Part shown: positions 38,709 to 47,894 of the stretch, in pieces
Layout: each line of letters opens with the position of its first letter
Numbering within the stretch: the first letter of the stretch is position 1
DNA from: Paenibacillus sp. HB172176
Lineage (GTDB): Bacteria > Bacillota > Bacilli > Paenibacillales > Paenibacillaceae
NCBI RefSeq assembly: GCF_011947265.1
Contig: NZ_JAATHD010000004.1
Location: forward strand, 62,001 to 126,000
Length of the DNA stretch: 64,000 nt
Reading direction: 5' to 3'
The notes under the pieces: generated by a model
The model's input: the letters and a program-made list of their open reading frames with translations, nothing else
Told to the model about the DNA's origin: nothing
The model's database searches: none
Translations under genes and position numbers: made by a program

Positions 38709-40223
38709 TTACTTCCACGCCCGCTTGGACGCTTCGTTATAGACATCGAGCACATCGTTCAGACCGAGATCGTACAAGCCTTGCACGTAATCGTCCCACT
38801 GTGCGAGAGGCAGCTGGCCGACGATCATCTTGCTGACATTCTCTTGATAGTATTTGTCGATCGACGTCATCTTGAGCGAGATGGCGTCCCGTTCCTGCTT
38901 GGACAGCGCGACGCTTCTCGGCGCGGGCGCCAGATGCTTGACCGCTTCCATATACGATTCCTTCTCGTCCTCCGACATCAAGGCGATGTTGGCGTCATTG
39001 TCGAACCAGGCCGTCATGGCCGATGTGCGGATGCCGTATTCGTTGGATCGGAACGCTGCATCCTTGACGACGGGCAAGTATTGCTTCATACCGTCCTTGA
39101 CCTCGTACGTGACGCCTTCCTTGCCCCAGCTCATTAGATCTCTCGCCTTCTCGGTGAACAGCGAATCGATGAAACGGAGCGCTTCTTCCTTGTGTTTGGA
39201 CGTCGTGGTCACGGTCAGACCTTCCTGATACAAATATTGCTGGGTGTGATAGCCGGTATGTCCGTCACCGCTCGGCGGCGTCAACTGGATCATCCTGAAG
39301 TCCGGATTCGAACTCTTCAACGAGTCGAAAAACGTGAAGTCGCCTTGCTCGAACCAGGCATAGCTGACGAAGATTTCGTCCTTGGCAATAAGCTCGTTGC
39401 GCTTCTTCATATCCATGTTGCCGAATTCCTGCGGAATCAGCTTGTTCGCATAGGCGTTCGCCATGAACGACAGCAGCTTCTCGAAATTCGCCTCCGCCGG
39501 CGCATACTTCCACGACTGATCGGCCTCGTCATAGTACAGGCTGTTGCCGAGCCCGAAGCTAAGCGCCAGCCGGTTCACATCGCCAAGTCCCTCGATGAAG
39601 AGCGGGTAGCTGTCCGGATACAACGACTTTAATTTCATCAGCACATCGAACAGTTCGTCGTACGTCTGGGGCTCCTTCAGGCTATGCTTGTCGAACACAT
39701 CCTTGCGGTAGACGAGCATGCTGTCGACATCGCCGAAGGGGCCGTATGCCGGATGCATGAACAGCTTGCCTTCGGAGGACAGCAGAGCTTCGGTTTCCGC
39801 CGGATGTTGTTCCATGAAAGCTTGCAGATTAGGCATGATGTCCCGGTAGTCAAGCAGATTGACGAGCGCCCCGTCCTCGCCGCTCTTGTTCACGATATCC
39901 GGTCCCGACATCCACATCATGTCGGGCATGTCGCCGGAAGCGATCACGAGCGGTATCGCCTCCCACCAGTTCCCCTGGAAGCCGCTGACTTCGAGTTCGA
40001 CATTCGCGTTCTCGCCAAGCCAGTCATAGATGGGCCAGTCCGGATTGAGCGGCATAGCGGGATGATTCTGCACCATCATCGTCAGTTTGACCGGCGCGGC
40101 CTTCTTGCCGCCATCTGTTGTGCCGCTTTGGCGCGAAGGCGCATCGTTCCCGGAGGAACAAGCCGATAACAGCGTCATTAAGCCGAGACCAAGGATCAAG
40201 GCTTTACTCCCTTTATTGGACAT
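38709..40223 (-). CDS. Extracellular oligosaccharide-binding lipoprotein (LplA type)
   Basis: 504 residues. Signal peptide with lipobox LLSAC (Cys22), a Ser/Gly/Lys linker, then the large binding-protein fold (KLTMMVQNHPAMPLNPDWPIYDWLGENANVELEVSG) of the LplA group that serves Paenibacillus complex-glycan importers. It is the first gene of a three-gene minus-strand operon (binding protein, two permeases) that diverges from a YesM/YesN-type sensor pair, the common arrangement in which the pair induces the importer. Ligand unknown. Confidence 0.93.
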   Translation of the reverse strand: MSNKGSKALILGLGLMTLLSACSSGNDAPSRQSGTTDGGKKAAPVKLTMMVQNHPAMPLNPDWPIYDWLGENANVELEVSGFQGNWWEAIPLVIASGDMPDMMWMSGPDIVNKSGEDGALVNLLDYRDIMPNLQAFMEQHPAETEALLSSEGKLFMHPAYGPFGDVDSMLVYRKDVFDKHSLKEPQTYDELFDVLMKLKSLYPDSYPLFIEGLGDVNRLALSFGLGNSLYYDEADQSWKYAPAEANFEKLLSFMANAYANKLIPQEFGNMDMKKRNELIAKDEIFVSYAWFEQGDFTFFDSLKSSNPDFRMIQLTPPSGDGHTGYHTQQYLYQEGLTVTTTSKHKEEALRFIDSLFTEKARDLMSWGKEGVTYEVKDGMKQYLPVVKDAAFRSNEYGIRTSAMTAWFDNDANIALMSEDEKESYMEAVKHLAPAPRSVALSKQERDAISLKMTSIDKYYQENVSKMIVGQLPLAQWDDYVQGLYDLGLNDVLDVYNEASKRAWK

Positions 40224-40506
40224 GTAGTCAATCCCCTTCTCGTCGTATTGTTTTGCCTGATTTCATTGTATAACGGAGCTGGATGGACGCGGTATTAATG
40301 AATCGATAGACACTTGTATCGCTGTCATGCATTTGAGGCGTTTGGGCAGAGAGGACCTCTTCCCCCAACAGGTATGAATCGGTTAACCAATTGCGAAATC
40401 CGTTAAGCTCGGCCCTTTCTCTTTTCTACTATAATGTAAGAAAGGGATAGAAGATGCGCCGGGAGGGGGAAGCGTTACGATACGCCATTGGAAACGATTT
40501 ATTGCA

Positions 40507-42243
40507 ATGATTGTACGTCCAACGATTCTGGGAAAGCTGATTGTCAGCTTGCTGCTGATCGTGATTCCGTTGTATGCCCTCAATTACATGTTGAACAATC
40601 TGGCTACCGGGAAAAATCGTGAGGAAATAACGGCGACGCTGCAGAACTCGGTGAAGTCCTACAACAATATCGTCAGCGGGGAGTTGATTCGGATTCGGGA
40701 AATGCTGGATGCGTTCTCCCGGGATGTCGCGGTTGCCCATGCGAATACGGCCGTGAGCGGCTCGGATTCCGCTCTGCAAGCCCAACTAACGGATTTCCGC
40801 AAAGACCTGAACCGAATTCAGTATTCCAGCCGCTTCATTACGGACACGGTCGCTCTGCTCCCCCAGTTGCAAACGACGATAAGCTCTACAAAGGGCATGA
40901 AGAGCAGCGTCGACCAGGAGGAATATGCGTCGCTTAATCACTATTCGACTTCGTTCGTCACGGCGGGGAAGCAGTTGTTCGTCAGCGTGCCGTACGACAC
41001 GAGAAACAGCGTTAGGCCCATCCGTTTCATACTGGCGGTCAACCTGTCCAGCTCGCATATCGCGGCTTATCTGTCGCAAATCATGAACTTCAAGGGCGGC
41101 GGCGCCCTGTACTACAGTGCCGGGGAAGAGTGGGAGATTGCGACGCAAGAGAGAACGGGGACGGCCGAACAGTTAAAGAAGGAGCTTGCGGCCTTCGATC
41201 CTACCAGGGGGTTGGCGGTCCCGGAAGTACGAACGATACGATTGAATGACGAGCCGTATATCGTCGCGTATCAGCGCTCTTCACAGCTGAATACCATTCT
41301 GGCCGCGTATGCCCCCAAAGCGGAAATCTATCAATCGCTGGGCGTCTACCGCAAATGGTTCTATGCGATGTCGGCTATCTCTGTCTTGATCATCATGCTC
41401 TGCTCCTTGTGGCTGTACAAGCTGATCCACAAGCCTCTGCGCAATATCGTAGGCGCCATCCGCAAGGTTGAGAGCGGCGATTTGCGATTCACGATCATGC
41501 ATGGCGGCCAGGACGAATTCGATTATCTATACCGGCGATTCAACGATATGATTGGCAATCTCGACAAGCTCGTCCACGTTGTGGCGGATCAGAAAATCGC
41601 CAACGAACGCTCCGAGCTGAAACGGCTGCAATCGCAAATCAACCCGCATTTTCTATACAACAATTTCTACGTGCTGCAATCGCTGATACGGATGAAGCGC
41701 ATCGATCGCGCCGGCGAATTCACCGGATATCTGGGGCAATACTTTCAATTCGTCACCAGACAATCCGCCGACGACATTCCGCTTGAGGAGGACATTGGCC
41801 ATGCCAAAACCTACGAAGAAATTCAACGGTTCAGCTTCAACGGCCGCATTATCGTCGTATTCGACACGCTGCCTGGAGATATGGCGCGGATTCTTGTGCC
41901 TCGCTTGATAGTACAGCCGATCATTGAGAACAGTTACAGACATGCCTTCGAGCACAAGCTTGGGGCTGGACGTATGAGCATACAGTTCGAGCAAGGCGAG
42001 AGCATAAGCAGAATCGTAATCGAAGACAGCGGATCGGCGATAAGCGATGAGCGGATCGTCGAATTGGACAAGGCGCTGCGAGAGTCAGCCGCTTCTGCGG
42101 CTGAGACGACCGGCATGATTAACGTCCATCGCCGCCTGCGCCTGAAGTTCGGCGGCCAATCCGGTCTGCGCTTGTCGAGAAGCACGCTCGGGGGATTGAA
42201 GACGGAGATCGTCATCGACTTGAAGGGGGGCAAGCAGCGATGA
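40507..42243 (+). CDS. YesM-type sensor histidine kinase
   Basis: 578 residues. TM1 about 8-30, extracellular Cache-like sensor about 31-283, TM2 about 284-304, HAMP about 305-357, His_kinase domain with the phospho-acceptor His381 in QSQINPHFLYNNF, and an ATPase region (RLIVQPIIENSYRHAFEHK; IVIEDSGSAIS). Likely senses an extracellular saccharide or the loaded importer and phosphorylates the overlapping response regulator (ATGA overlap at 42240). Odd start: the best ribosome site (GGGAGGGGG at 40461-40469) is 37 bases before the ATG, with no ATG, GTG or TTG in frame between, so either a weak site near the ATG or a rare start codon is used. Confidence 0.92.
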   Translation: MIVRPTILGKLIVSLLLIVIPLYALNYMLNNLATGKNREEITATLQNSVKSYNNIVSGELIRIREMLDAFSRDVAVAHANTAVSGSDSALQAQLTDFRKDLNRIQYSSRFITDTVALLPQLQTTISSTKGMKSSVDQEEYASLNHYSTSFVTAGKQLFVSVPYDTRNSVRPIRFILAVNLSSSHIAAYLSQIMNFKGGGALYYSAGEEWEIATQERTGTAEQLKKELAAFDPTRGLAVPEVRTIRLNDEPYIVAYQRSSQLNTILAAYAPKAEIYQSLGVYRKWFYAMSAISVLIIMLCSLWLYKLIHKPLRNIVGAIRKVESGDLRFTIMHGGQDEFDYLYRRFNDMIGNLDKLVHVVADQKIANERSELKRLQSQINPHFLYNNFYVLQSLIRMKRIDRAGEFTGYLGQYFQFVTRQSADDIPLEEDIGHAKTYEEIQRFSFNGRIIVVFDTLPGDMARILVPRLIVQPIIENSYRHAFEHKLGAGRMSIQFEQGESISRIVIEDSGSAISDERIVELDKALRESAASAAETTGMINVHRRLRLKFGGQSGLRLSRSTLGGLKTEIVIDLKGGKQR

Positions 42244-43904
42244 AATCATTGCTCGTTGTAGACGACGTAGCCATCATCGCCGACGGATTGCACGATTTGT
42301 TCAGCAAGGAATGGAAGGGGCAAGTTCAGGTATACAAAGCTTATTCGGTTCCGGAAGCGTTCGAGCAGATGGAAGCTCACGAAATCGATATCGTCGTTTC
42401 CGATATTCGCATGCCGCAATATTCCGGAATTGATCTGCTGAGAGAGATTATTGAAAGGTGGCCGGAATGCAAGGTCATTTTTTTGACCAGCTATCATGAT
42501 TTCCAATTTGCGAGGGAAGCGGTTACGCTCGGGGTATTCGATTTTATATTGAAAACCGAAGGCGATCAAAGGCTCCTCCAGGCGGTGAACAATGCTCTCG
42601 ACGAGCTGAGGCAGAAGGAAGAAGCCCGGCGGTTGAGCGCCAAAGTGCAGACCCAGTACAAGCAGGCACTGCCTTCGCTGCAAGAGCAATTCCTGCGTGA
42701 AATGCTTCAAGGCATGCATGCCGACGAAGCGTTCAGGCAAGCGCAATTCCGCGATCTGAGCATGCCGTTCCTGCCTGATCAGCCCGCGTTCCTCGCGATC
42801 GCGCGCATGGATGAATGGAAGCAGAGCATGACATGGAAGGATAAAGCCCTGCTGAAATATGCCTTCAAGAACATCATGGAGGAGTACTTGTCCCGGAAAG
42901 TTCGGATGATTATCCTTGAAATCGGCTCCTCCCATCTCGCCGTCATCTGGCAGCCGGAAGAAGATGGCGACGAAAGGACAGCGCTTAGCCGCGCGTTCCG
43001 GTTTTTCTATGGAACGCTCGAGACGGTCCAGAACGTCTGTCATGACCAGCTTAATTTGCATGTTTCGTTCATCCATGGAGCCGAGCCTGCTAGCTGGGAG
43101 GCGCTGGGAAGGCATATGCAGGAGTTGGAGCTGCTGTTGCAAAGCGGCGTCGGCCTCAGCGTCGAATTGCTCACGACCGATGCGGAACTGCTGAACAACC
43201 GCTCCAGACAAGGCGAGGACAAGGATCAGAGTGAAACGGCGTACCTTCTGCCCGCAACGACGTTCTCATTGCTGCCGGATCTGCTTGCGGACGGTCAGGA
43301 GGAGCGGTTCTTCGAGTTGTTCGACGAACTGTCGGCAACCGTACGGGCAGCCGGCGACAGGCTTGGACCGAAGCTCGAGGCGATTCATATGCTCGCCTCC
43401 GCGTTCATCCCCTACATGAACCGAAGAGGTCTGCTGTCCGGCGCGGCAAGGCAGCTGGGCCTTGACAAATGGCCGCCGGTCGAGGAAGATCCCGACTGGA
43501 ACAGTCATGCCCTCTTCTATCGCAAGCTCGCGCGCTACTTGTTTAATCATGCGGCGAACGAGAGATCGCATGGAAGAGGCAAGCTGATCTACGAGGTTCA
43601 GCAGTACGTTCAGCGGAATCTTGGCGGCGACTTATCGCTCACCCGGATCGGGGAGCATGTCCATTTGAATCCAACGTATCTGTCCAGGCTGTACAAACAA
43701 ATGACCGGCACTGGCTTGTCCGACTACATCATGGAAGTCCGAATCGCCAAAGCGCGGGAGCTGCTCGATGGCAGCAGCATCAAAATCCACGAGATCGCCG
43801 AGATCGTCGGCTATCAGTCCGGCATCGCGTTCAATCGTTTTTTTAATCGCATGCTTAATATTTCCCCTCAGGATTATCGCAGAATGAAAGTCGAACGCGA
43901 TTGA
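42240..43904 (+). CDS. YesN-type response regulator with AraC HTH
   Basis: 554 residues. Receiver domain 1-120 with the acidic pocket (VVDDV), phospho-acceptor Asp55 in SDIRMP, the Thr in FLTSYHD and the Lys in FILKTEG. A central region of about 330 residues follows, then an AraC-type DNA-binding domain at about 450-552 (QQYVQRNLGGDLSLTRIGEHVHLNPTYLSRLYKQMTG; KIHEIAEIVGYQSGIAFNRFFNR). Overlaps the kinase gene by four bases. Expected target is the divergent importer operon starting at 40223. Confidence 0.94.
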   Translation: MKSLLVVDDVAIIADGLHDLFSKEWKGQVQVYKAYSVPEAFEQMEAHEIDIVVSDIRMPQYSGIDLLREIIERWPECKVIFLTSYHDFQFAREAVTLGVFDFILKTEGDQRLLQAVNNALDELRQKEEARRLSAKVQTQYKQALPSLQEQFLREMLQGMHADEAFRQAQFRDLSMPFLPDQPAFLAIARMDEWKQSMTWKDKALLKYAFKNIMEEYLSRKVRMIILEIGSSHLAVIWQPEEDGDERTALSRAFRFFYGTLETVQNVCHDQLNLHVSFIHGAEPASWEALGRHMQELELLLQSGVGLSVELLTTDAELLNNRSRQGEDKDQSETAYLLPATTFSLLPDLLADGQEERFFELFDELSATVRAAGDRLGPKLEAIHMLASAFIPYMNRRGLLSGAARQLGLDKWPPVEEDPDWNSHALFYRKLARYLFNHAANERSHGRGKLIYEVQQYVQRNLGGDLSLTRIGEHVHLNPTYLSRLYKQMTGTGLSDYIMEVRIAKARELLDGSSIKIHEIAEIVGYQSGIAFNRFFNRMLNISPQDYRRMKVERD

Positions 43905-44017
43905 CGGACAAGAGGATGAGCTTGGAAGTTAGATCAGAATATCTCTCAAGTATTCGCGAAGGCATCATGAACGAGGCAATTGGATTCAAGGAATGGAATG
44001 GATTCTGCATAGAGGGC

Positions 44018-44045
44018 TTACAACAATTAAGGATAATGTTACAAT
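44018..44045 (+). promoter_or_regulatory. Candidate promoter of a small membrane-protein gene
   Basis: TTACAA at 44018-44023, a 16-base spacer and TACAAT at 44040-44045, about 30 bases before the TTG start at 44076. Confidence 0.4.
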
Positions 44046-44075
44046 TATAGGAAAATAGGAGGGGGAGGCAGAGGT

Positions 44076-44225
44076 TTGGTGGATGTCGTAATCATTCTGT
44101 TGCTGCTCGTTATTATTGGGATCCTGCTGGATATGAATAATAAGCTTCCTCGAAGAGATTATGTCAAGGAAGCGATGAAGAGAGATGAGGAACGAAAGAG
44201 GAATGAGAACGTAGTAGAGAAATGA
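44076..44225 (+). CDS. 49-residue single-pass membrane protein
   Basis: Starts at TTG 44076 (GTG 44079 is the alternative), with the strong ribosome site GGAGGGGGAGG at 44058-44068 seven bases upstream. Sequence: a short start, a hydrophobic helix (VVIILLLLVIIGILLDM, residues about 4-20), then a charged tail rich in Lys, Arg and Glu to residue 49. The clean ribosome site, plausible promoter and one-TM plus charged-tail layout support a real gene, though no family is recognised. It ends 94 bp before another tiny membrane-protein gene. Confidence 0.6.
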   Translation: MVDVVIILLLLVIIGILLDMNNKLPRRDYVKEAMKRDEERKRNENVVEK

Positions 44226-44319
44226 AACTGCAGAAGAATGATACAAACTGCTTTGTCATATCATACCCTGTCCCTTGCAGCGCCTGAACGAATTCGCAAC
44301 ATGGAGAGGATGGATGCAG

Positions 44320-44481
44320 ATGGAAACGTTCGGCAGAGGATGCTTGTGGCTCATTCTTGGCTCTCTTGGCTTGTTGGTGCTTGCAATCATTACCCAAAGC
44401 TCCATTAATATTCCTATTTTTGTTTTTATCCCAATCGTGATTCTGGTATTCTGGCTGGCCTCAAAGAAAAGCCGAAAATGA
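44320..44481 (+). CDS. 53-residue two-helix membrane protein
   Basis: ATG 44320 with GGAGAGGA at 44303-44310. Two hydrophobic helices (CLWLILGSLGLLVLAIIT, about 8-25; FVFIPIVILVFWLA, about 33-47) separated by a short QSSINIP turn, and a basic KKSRK end. The longer frame from TTG 44275 lacks a ribosome site. Function unknown. A 55-base perfect palindrome begins 15 bases after the stop. Confidence 0.55.
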   Translation: METFGRGCLWLILGSLGLLVLAIITQSSINIPIFVFIPIVILVFWLASKKSRK

Positions 44482-44793
44482 GCGTCACCCCTTTCAGCAC
44501 AACGAATAAGAGGATGAAGCCCTGGGCTTCATCCTCTTATTCGTTGTGCTCCCTAGTTAAGAGGGGGCGCTCTAACGAACGCTGGGAGACTGCCGATTAA
44601 CTGTGGATTGCCAACTTGCAGAACACCTCAGTCGGCCCGGAGCCCGGAGCTGCAGCGCTGACGATCAGCGCTAGAGCGCTCGACGGCTCGTCGTCCGCAG
44701 CGGCAGCTCTTTTCGCGATGAACAGGCAGCCTGGCTCATGTCTTTGATAACGAGCTGGCAGGAGACTCATTCGCCGACTTCCCACGGGGAAGC
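44482..44793. other. Interval with a long palindrome, otherwise featureless
   Basis: 312 bases. Apart from the palindrome at 44496-44550 I see no gene or clear signal; the stretch 44551-44793 contains no convincing terminator for the minus-strand esterase gene. Confidence 0.55.
44496..44550. repeat. 55-base perfect palindrome (27-bp arms, one-base centre)
   Basis: Left arm 44496-44522 and right arm 44524-44550 are exact reverse complements around T44523. No T-run follows on either strand. It may still end transcription by its extreme stability, or be processed by RNase III. Confidence 0.8.
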
Positions 44794-45915
44794 TCAGTCG
44801 TTATCCAAATGCGGCTGAAGCAGCTGTCGCAATGCCGGAGAGAGATTGTCCGCCATGCGCAGGAAGCCCAGATCGGTCGGATGGACGCCGTCCACGGTGC
44901 ATTCATAGAAGTCTTCCTCTCCAAGCAACTGCTCGCCATCGAAGAAATGAAGCTGGCGAGCCCCTTCCTTCTCAAGCTGCTCGATCGTGCGAAGCGCGAT
45001 CTTCTTCATGCCAAGTCGCTTCTCCAGCAAGTCCCTCTTGCAGAATTCGGCGGCGAATTTGATTTTGGATACGACCAAGATCGGCACGTCTGGATGCGCT
45101 TCGCGAAGGATTCGGATAAATGCCGGCAGCGTTTCTTCATAGAGCTCGACGGATACTGCGTTGGCTTCATAGTCCAGCACGAACAGGGCGGGATCTTCAA
45201 TCTCGCTGATGGTCCGCGCGACCTCGGGCTCGCCCCTGCCATTTCCCGAGAATCCCAAATTAATGAATTCAAGCGGGATGCGGCGGCTTAAAAGGTTCGG
45301 ATATGCCATGCCGGGCCGGCTCGCGCAGCCGCCTTGCGTAATGGATGTGCCATAGATGACGACCTTCTTGTCGCTTGCGTAAGGAACGGGCGCTTCCAGG
45401 GATGAGCCCTCGTCAATGCCGATCATGATCCGCTTCACGCCTTGATAGAGCGGAAGGTTCAAGGTGACATGCCGCGATTCGCCTTGCGGCAGTTCATAGA
45501 GAATAACTTCATAGGATTGCTGCTGACGGTCGAAACGAGCGGTTGAAAGGAACCGCTGCCGCCCGGGCTCTCCGAGATACACGTCGACGCCGCATTGCCC
45601 GGTCGCCGGCATATGGTACATATTCGCCGGTGCAGACAACTCGACGGATACGGCCAGCCGGGGCGAGTCGGTTCTGAAGCTGATCTGCCCGCCGGCCGTG
45701 CAATTGGCGAGCTGATCGACCGCCGGGGGCAGCGTTTCGCCCGGATTCATCGGCATTCTGCGATATTGCCCCTCTTGGGGATACCAGGCAAAGCCGGACA
45801 GACGGAGCGGAGCTTCGTCCGGCGAATGCCAGACAAAGCCTTGAAGCCGGCTCTCGTCCAGCTTCATATTCGGATCGAGCTGCTGCGCGTTTACTTTAGT
45901 AGAATGATTGGACAT
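44794..45915 (-). CDS. SGNH/GDSL-family carbohydrate esterase
   Basis: 373 residues, no signal peptide. N-terminal ~175 residues are a beta-sandwich domain; the C-terminal ~190 form the SGNH hydrolase: block I VIYGTSITQGG with nucleophile Ser191, block II-like LGFSGNGRGEPEV (Gly), a weak block III, and block V DGVHPTDLG with Asp342 and His345. Enzymes of this shape deacetylate sugars (for example pectic or xylan side chains). It is 16 bp downstream of the AraC regulator on the same strand, so co-transcribed and probably controlled by it. Cytosolic location implies action on imported oligosaccharide. Confidence 0.85.
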   Translation of the reverse strand: MSNHSTKVNAQQLDPNMKLDESRLQGFVWHSPDEAPLRLSGFAWYPQEGQYRRMPMNPGETLPPAVDQLANCTAGGQISFRTDSPRLAVSVELSAPANMYHMPATGQCGVDVYLGEPGRQRFLSTARFDRQQQSYEVILYELPQGESRHVTLNLPLYQGVKRIMIGIDEGSSLEAPVPYASDKKVVIYGTSITQGGCASRPGMAYPNLLSRRIPLEFINLGFSGNGRGEPEVARTISEIEDPALFVLDYEANAVSVELYEETLPAFIRILREAHPDVPILVVSKIKFAAEFCKRDLLEKRLGMKKIALRTIEQLEKEGARQLHFFDGEQLLGEEDFYECTVDGVHPTDLGFLRMADNLSPALRQLLQPHLDND

Positions 45916-45931
45916 GGCGGAAAAACGCCTC

Positions 45932-46810
45932 CTATACCTGTTTGTTTTTCATGGTTTTCCTGTAATCGCTGGGGCTTCTCCCCCGGATCTTGAGAAAGCT
46001 ACGCGAGAAGCTGGAGAAGGAGCCGAAGCCGACCTCCATGGCGATGTCCGTCACGGGCAGGTCGGTGAAGGCGAGCAGGCCGCTCGCATGCCGGATCCGC
46101 AGCTCGCGGATGAAATCGATGTAATTTTGTCCAAGCGTTTGTTTGAGCTTTTCGCTCAGATGCGTCGTATTGAAGTGAAAGCGCGCGGCAAGCTCGGACA
46201 AGGTCAACGCATCGAGATAGTTCTGATGCACATAATGGATGACATTCCAAATTCCGTTGGCATGAGCGCTTCCCCCGTCCTTGCTGTCCTTGACGGGCGG
46301 CCGGTGCCCGCATCGATGCCGATCGAACAGAATTAGCGCTTCGAACAGTCTTGCTCGAAGAGAAACATTCCTCCAGCGCTCGCTCCCCGAATAGTCGAGC
46401 GACATCCGTTCGTAGATCGACAGCATTTCACCGTAAGCGGTTTCGTTCAGATGGCAGAAGGGCGCGAGATTGTCGACTTCGTCGAGCAAGGCTCCCATGC
46501 CCCAATCGTTATGGCCGGAAGAGAGCAGCAAGCCGAGGTCGAAGTTGCATACCCAGAGCGAGAGCGGCTGCTCGGAGCGGCTGCGATATTCATGAATCTG
46601 ATAGGGAAGCGTGAAGGTCGCCGTGCCGCGGACCATTTCATGGGAAACCCCGTTGATCCAGCCTGTGCCTTCCCCGTCCAGCACGAGAATAAGCGTCAGA
46701 AAATCGCCGCGGTAGGCCGGGACGAAGGTGCGAAGCTTGCGTTCCATGAAGAAAGGAAAGGGGCTTTCTCGGTTCGGATATTCCCACAAGTAACGAGGAT
46801 AACCACTCAT
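45932..46810 (-). CDS. AraC-family transcriptional regulator with cupin sensor
   Basis: 292 residues. N-terminal cupin-like ligand domain (RGDFLTLILVLDGEGTGWING, about 35-60) and C-terminal double HTH (about 195-288: LTLSELAARFHFNTTHLSEKLKQTLGQNYIDFIRELRI; VTDIAMEVGFGSFSSFSRSF). Start ATG 46810, with GAGAGGTGA upstream; GTG 46822 falls in that site. Divergent from the sialate-lyase operon with a 142-bp gap, so it probably controls both that operon and its own esterase gene. Confidence 0.92.
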   Translation of the reverse strand: MSGYPRYLWEYPNRESPFPFFMERKLRTFVPAYRGDFLTLILVLDGEGTGWINGVSHEMVRGTATFTLPYQIHEYRSRSEQPLSLWVCNFDLGLLLSSGHNDWGMGALLDEVDNLAPFCHLNETAYGEMLSIYERMSLDYSGSERWRNVSLRARLFEALILFDRHRCGHRPPVKDSKDGGSAHANGIWNVIHYVHQNYLDALTLSELAARFHFNTTHLSEKLKQTLGQNYIDFIRELRIRHASGLLAFTDLPVTDIAMEVGFGSFSSFSRSFLKIRGRSPSDYRKTMKNKQV

Positions 46811-46888
46811 CGGCGTTCTCACCTCTCTTGGTCGTCTTACTTCTGATTATACCGAAAAAATGCAATATGTCCCCTAAAAAATGACCGG

Positions 46889-46917
46889 CTGACGCCTGTC
46901 TGTTCCTTTACTATAGA
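46889..46917 (+). promoter_or_regulatory. Candidate promoter of the nanA operon
   Basis: CTGACG at 46889-46894, a 17-base spacer and TATAGA at 46912-46917, 36 bases before the ATG. Weak boxes suggest activator dependence, consistent with the divergent AraC gene. Confidence 0.4.
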
Positions 46918-46952
46918 GAAAGGTAGAATTTCAGCATTGGAGGATTGCGGCA

Positions 46953-47894
46953 ATGAATCACGAATCATTTAAGGGCATCTATACGGCATTGGTCACGCCC
47001 ATGACGGAGGACGGCGGCCTGGATTTGCCATCTCTGGTCCGTCTGGTGGAGCATCAACTGGCAAGCGGCATTCATGGCTTCTATGTAGGCGGCAGTACGG
47101 GAGAAGGCTTCATCCTCTCCAGCGAAGAACGGAAGACGGTGCTGGAAACCGTGTTAAGCGCCAATCGCGGCAGAGGCAAGATCATTGCCCATGTAGGCTG
47201 CATAAGCACGGACGAGAGCGCGAGGCTTGCGAAGCATGCCGAGCAGGCGGGAGCGGACGCCGTCTCCGCGGTTGTTCCGTTCTACTATAAGCTTGGCATG
47301 GCGGAAATTCGCAAGCACTACGATTGCATCATGCGGGCAACGAAGCTTCCCATGCTTATTTATCATTTTCCCGGCGCGACGGGGGTCAGTCTGTCGATGG
47401 ACTTCTATGAAGAAATGGCGGCACATCCTCAGTGCCTGGGCGTGAAGTTCACTTCCCTGAATTTGTTCGAAATGCAGCAAATTCGCGCGAAATGCGGTCC
47501 CGATTTCCTCATTCTGAACGGCCACGACGAGGTGTACGCAGCCGGGGCTCTCATGGGCGCGGACGGCGCGATCGGCAGCACGATGAATATGATGCCGGGA
47601 CTGTATGCAGGCATGTTCGACAGCATCCGCCGGGAAGACTGGAAGGCGCTGCGAAATCCGCAAGCGCTTGCAAACGAGATTATCGCCCATATGCTGAAGT
47701 TCGACGTTATTCCGTACGAGAAATACATGCTGTATCTTCAGGGCGTCATCGCCAGCCCGAGAGCGCGTCAGCCGCTGACCCAATTGAGTGAGGGCGAAAT
47801 GGCGGCGATTCGAGCTTATTTCGAGACGAACGGCGTGCTGGGAAGCTACCGCAACGAAGCATCATGGCAAGCGACAGGAAAGGAAGGGATTTAG
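46953..47894 (+). CDS. nanA: N-acetylneuraminate lyase (DapA/NAL family)
   Basis: 313 residues, cytosolic. Reversible aldol cleavage of N-acetylneuraminate to ManNAc and pyruvate through a Schiff base. Key residues fall at the same numbers as in the E. coli enzyme: GSTGEG 47-52, Tyr137 in YHFPGATG, and Lys165 in GVKFTS. The LNLFEMQQIR segment after the Lys is NAL-like rather than DapA-like. GGAGG nine bases before the ATG. It is the first gene of a plus-strand set with an FAD oxidoreductase, an Asp-box protein and PL8. ManNAc kinase, epimerase and NagA/NagB genes are absent from the window, so a different 2-keto-3-deoxy acid substrate cannot be excluded. Confidence 0.85.
   Translation: MNHESFKGIYTALVTPMTEDGGLDLPSLVRLVEHQLASGIHGFYVGGSTGEGFILSSEERKTVLETVLSANRGRGKIIAHVGCISTDESARLAKHAEQAGADAVSAVVPFYYKLGMAEIRKHYDCIMRATKLPMLIYHFPGATGVSLSMDFYEEMAAHPQCLGVKFTSLNLFEMQQIRAKCGPDFLILNGHDEVYAAGALMGADGAIGSTMNMMPGLYAGMFDSIRREDWKALRNPQALANEIIAHMLKFDVIPYEKYMLYLQGVIASPRARQPLTQLSEGEMAAIRAYFETNGVLGSYRNEASWQATGKEGI

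Noticed and set aside
40310..40335. cre-like half site near TATCGCTGTCA upstream of the importer operon
   Set aside because: Only the right half fits the consensus; the left half does not.
44496..44560. Calling the 55-base palindrome a standard intrinsic terminator
   Set aside because: No T-run on either strand, so it is reported as a palindrome of unknown function.
46811..46952. Riboswitch or T-box in the AraC/nanA divergent gap
   Set aside because: The 142-base gap is too short and shows no conserved aptamer or terminator-antiterminator pair.
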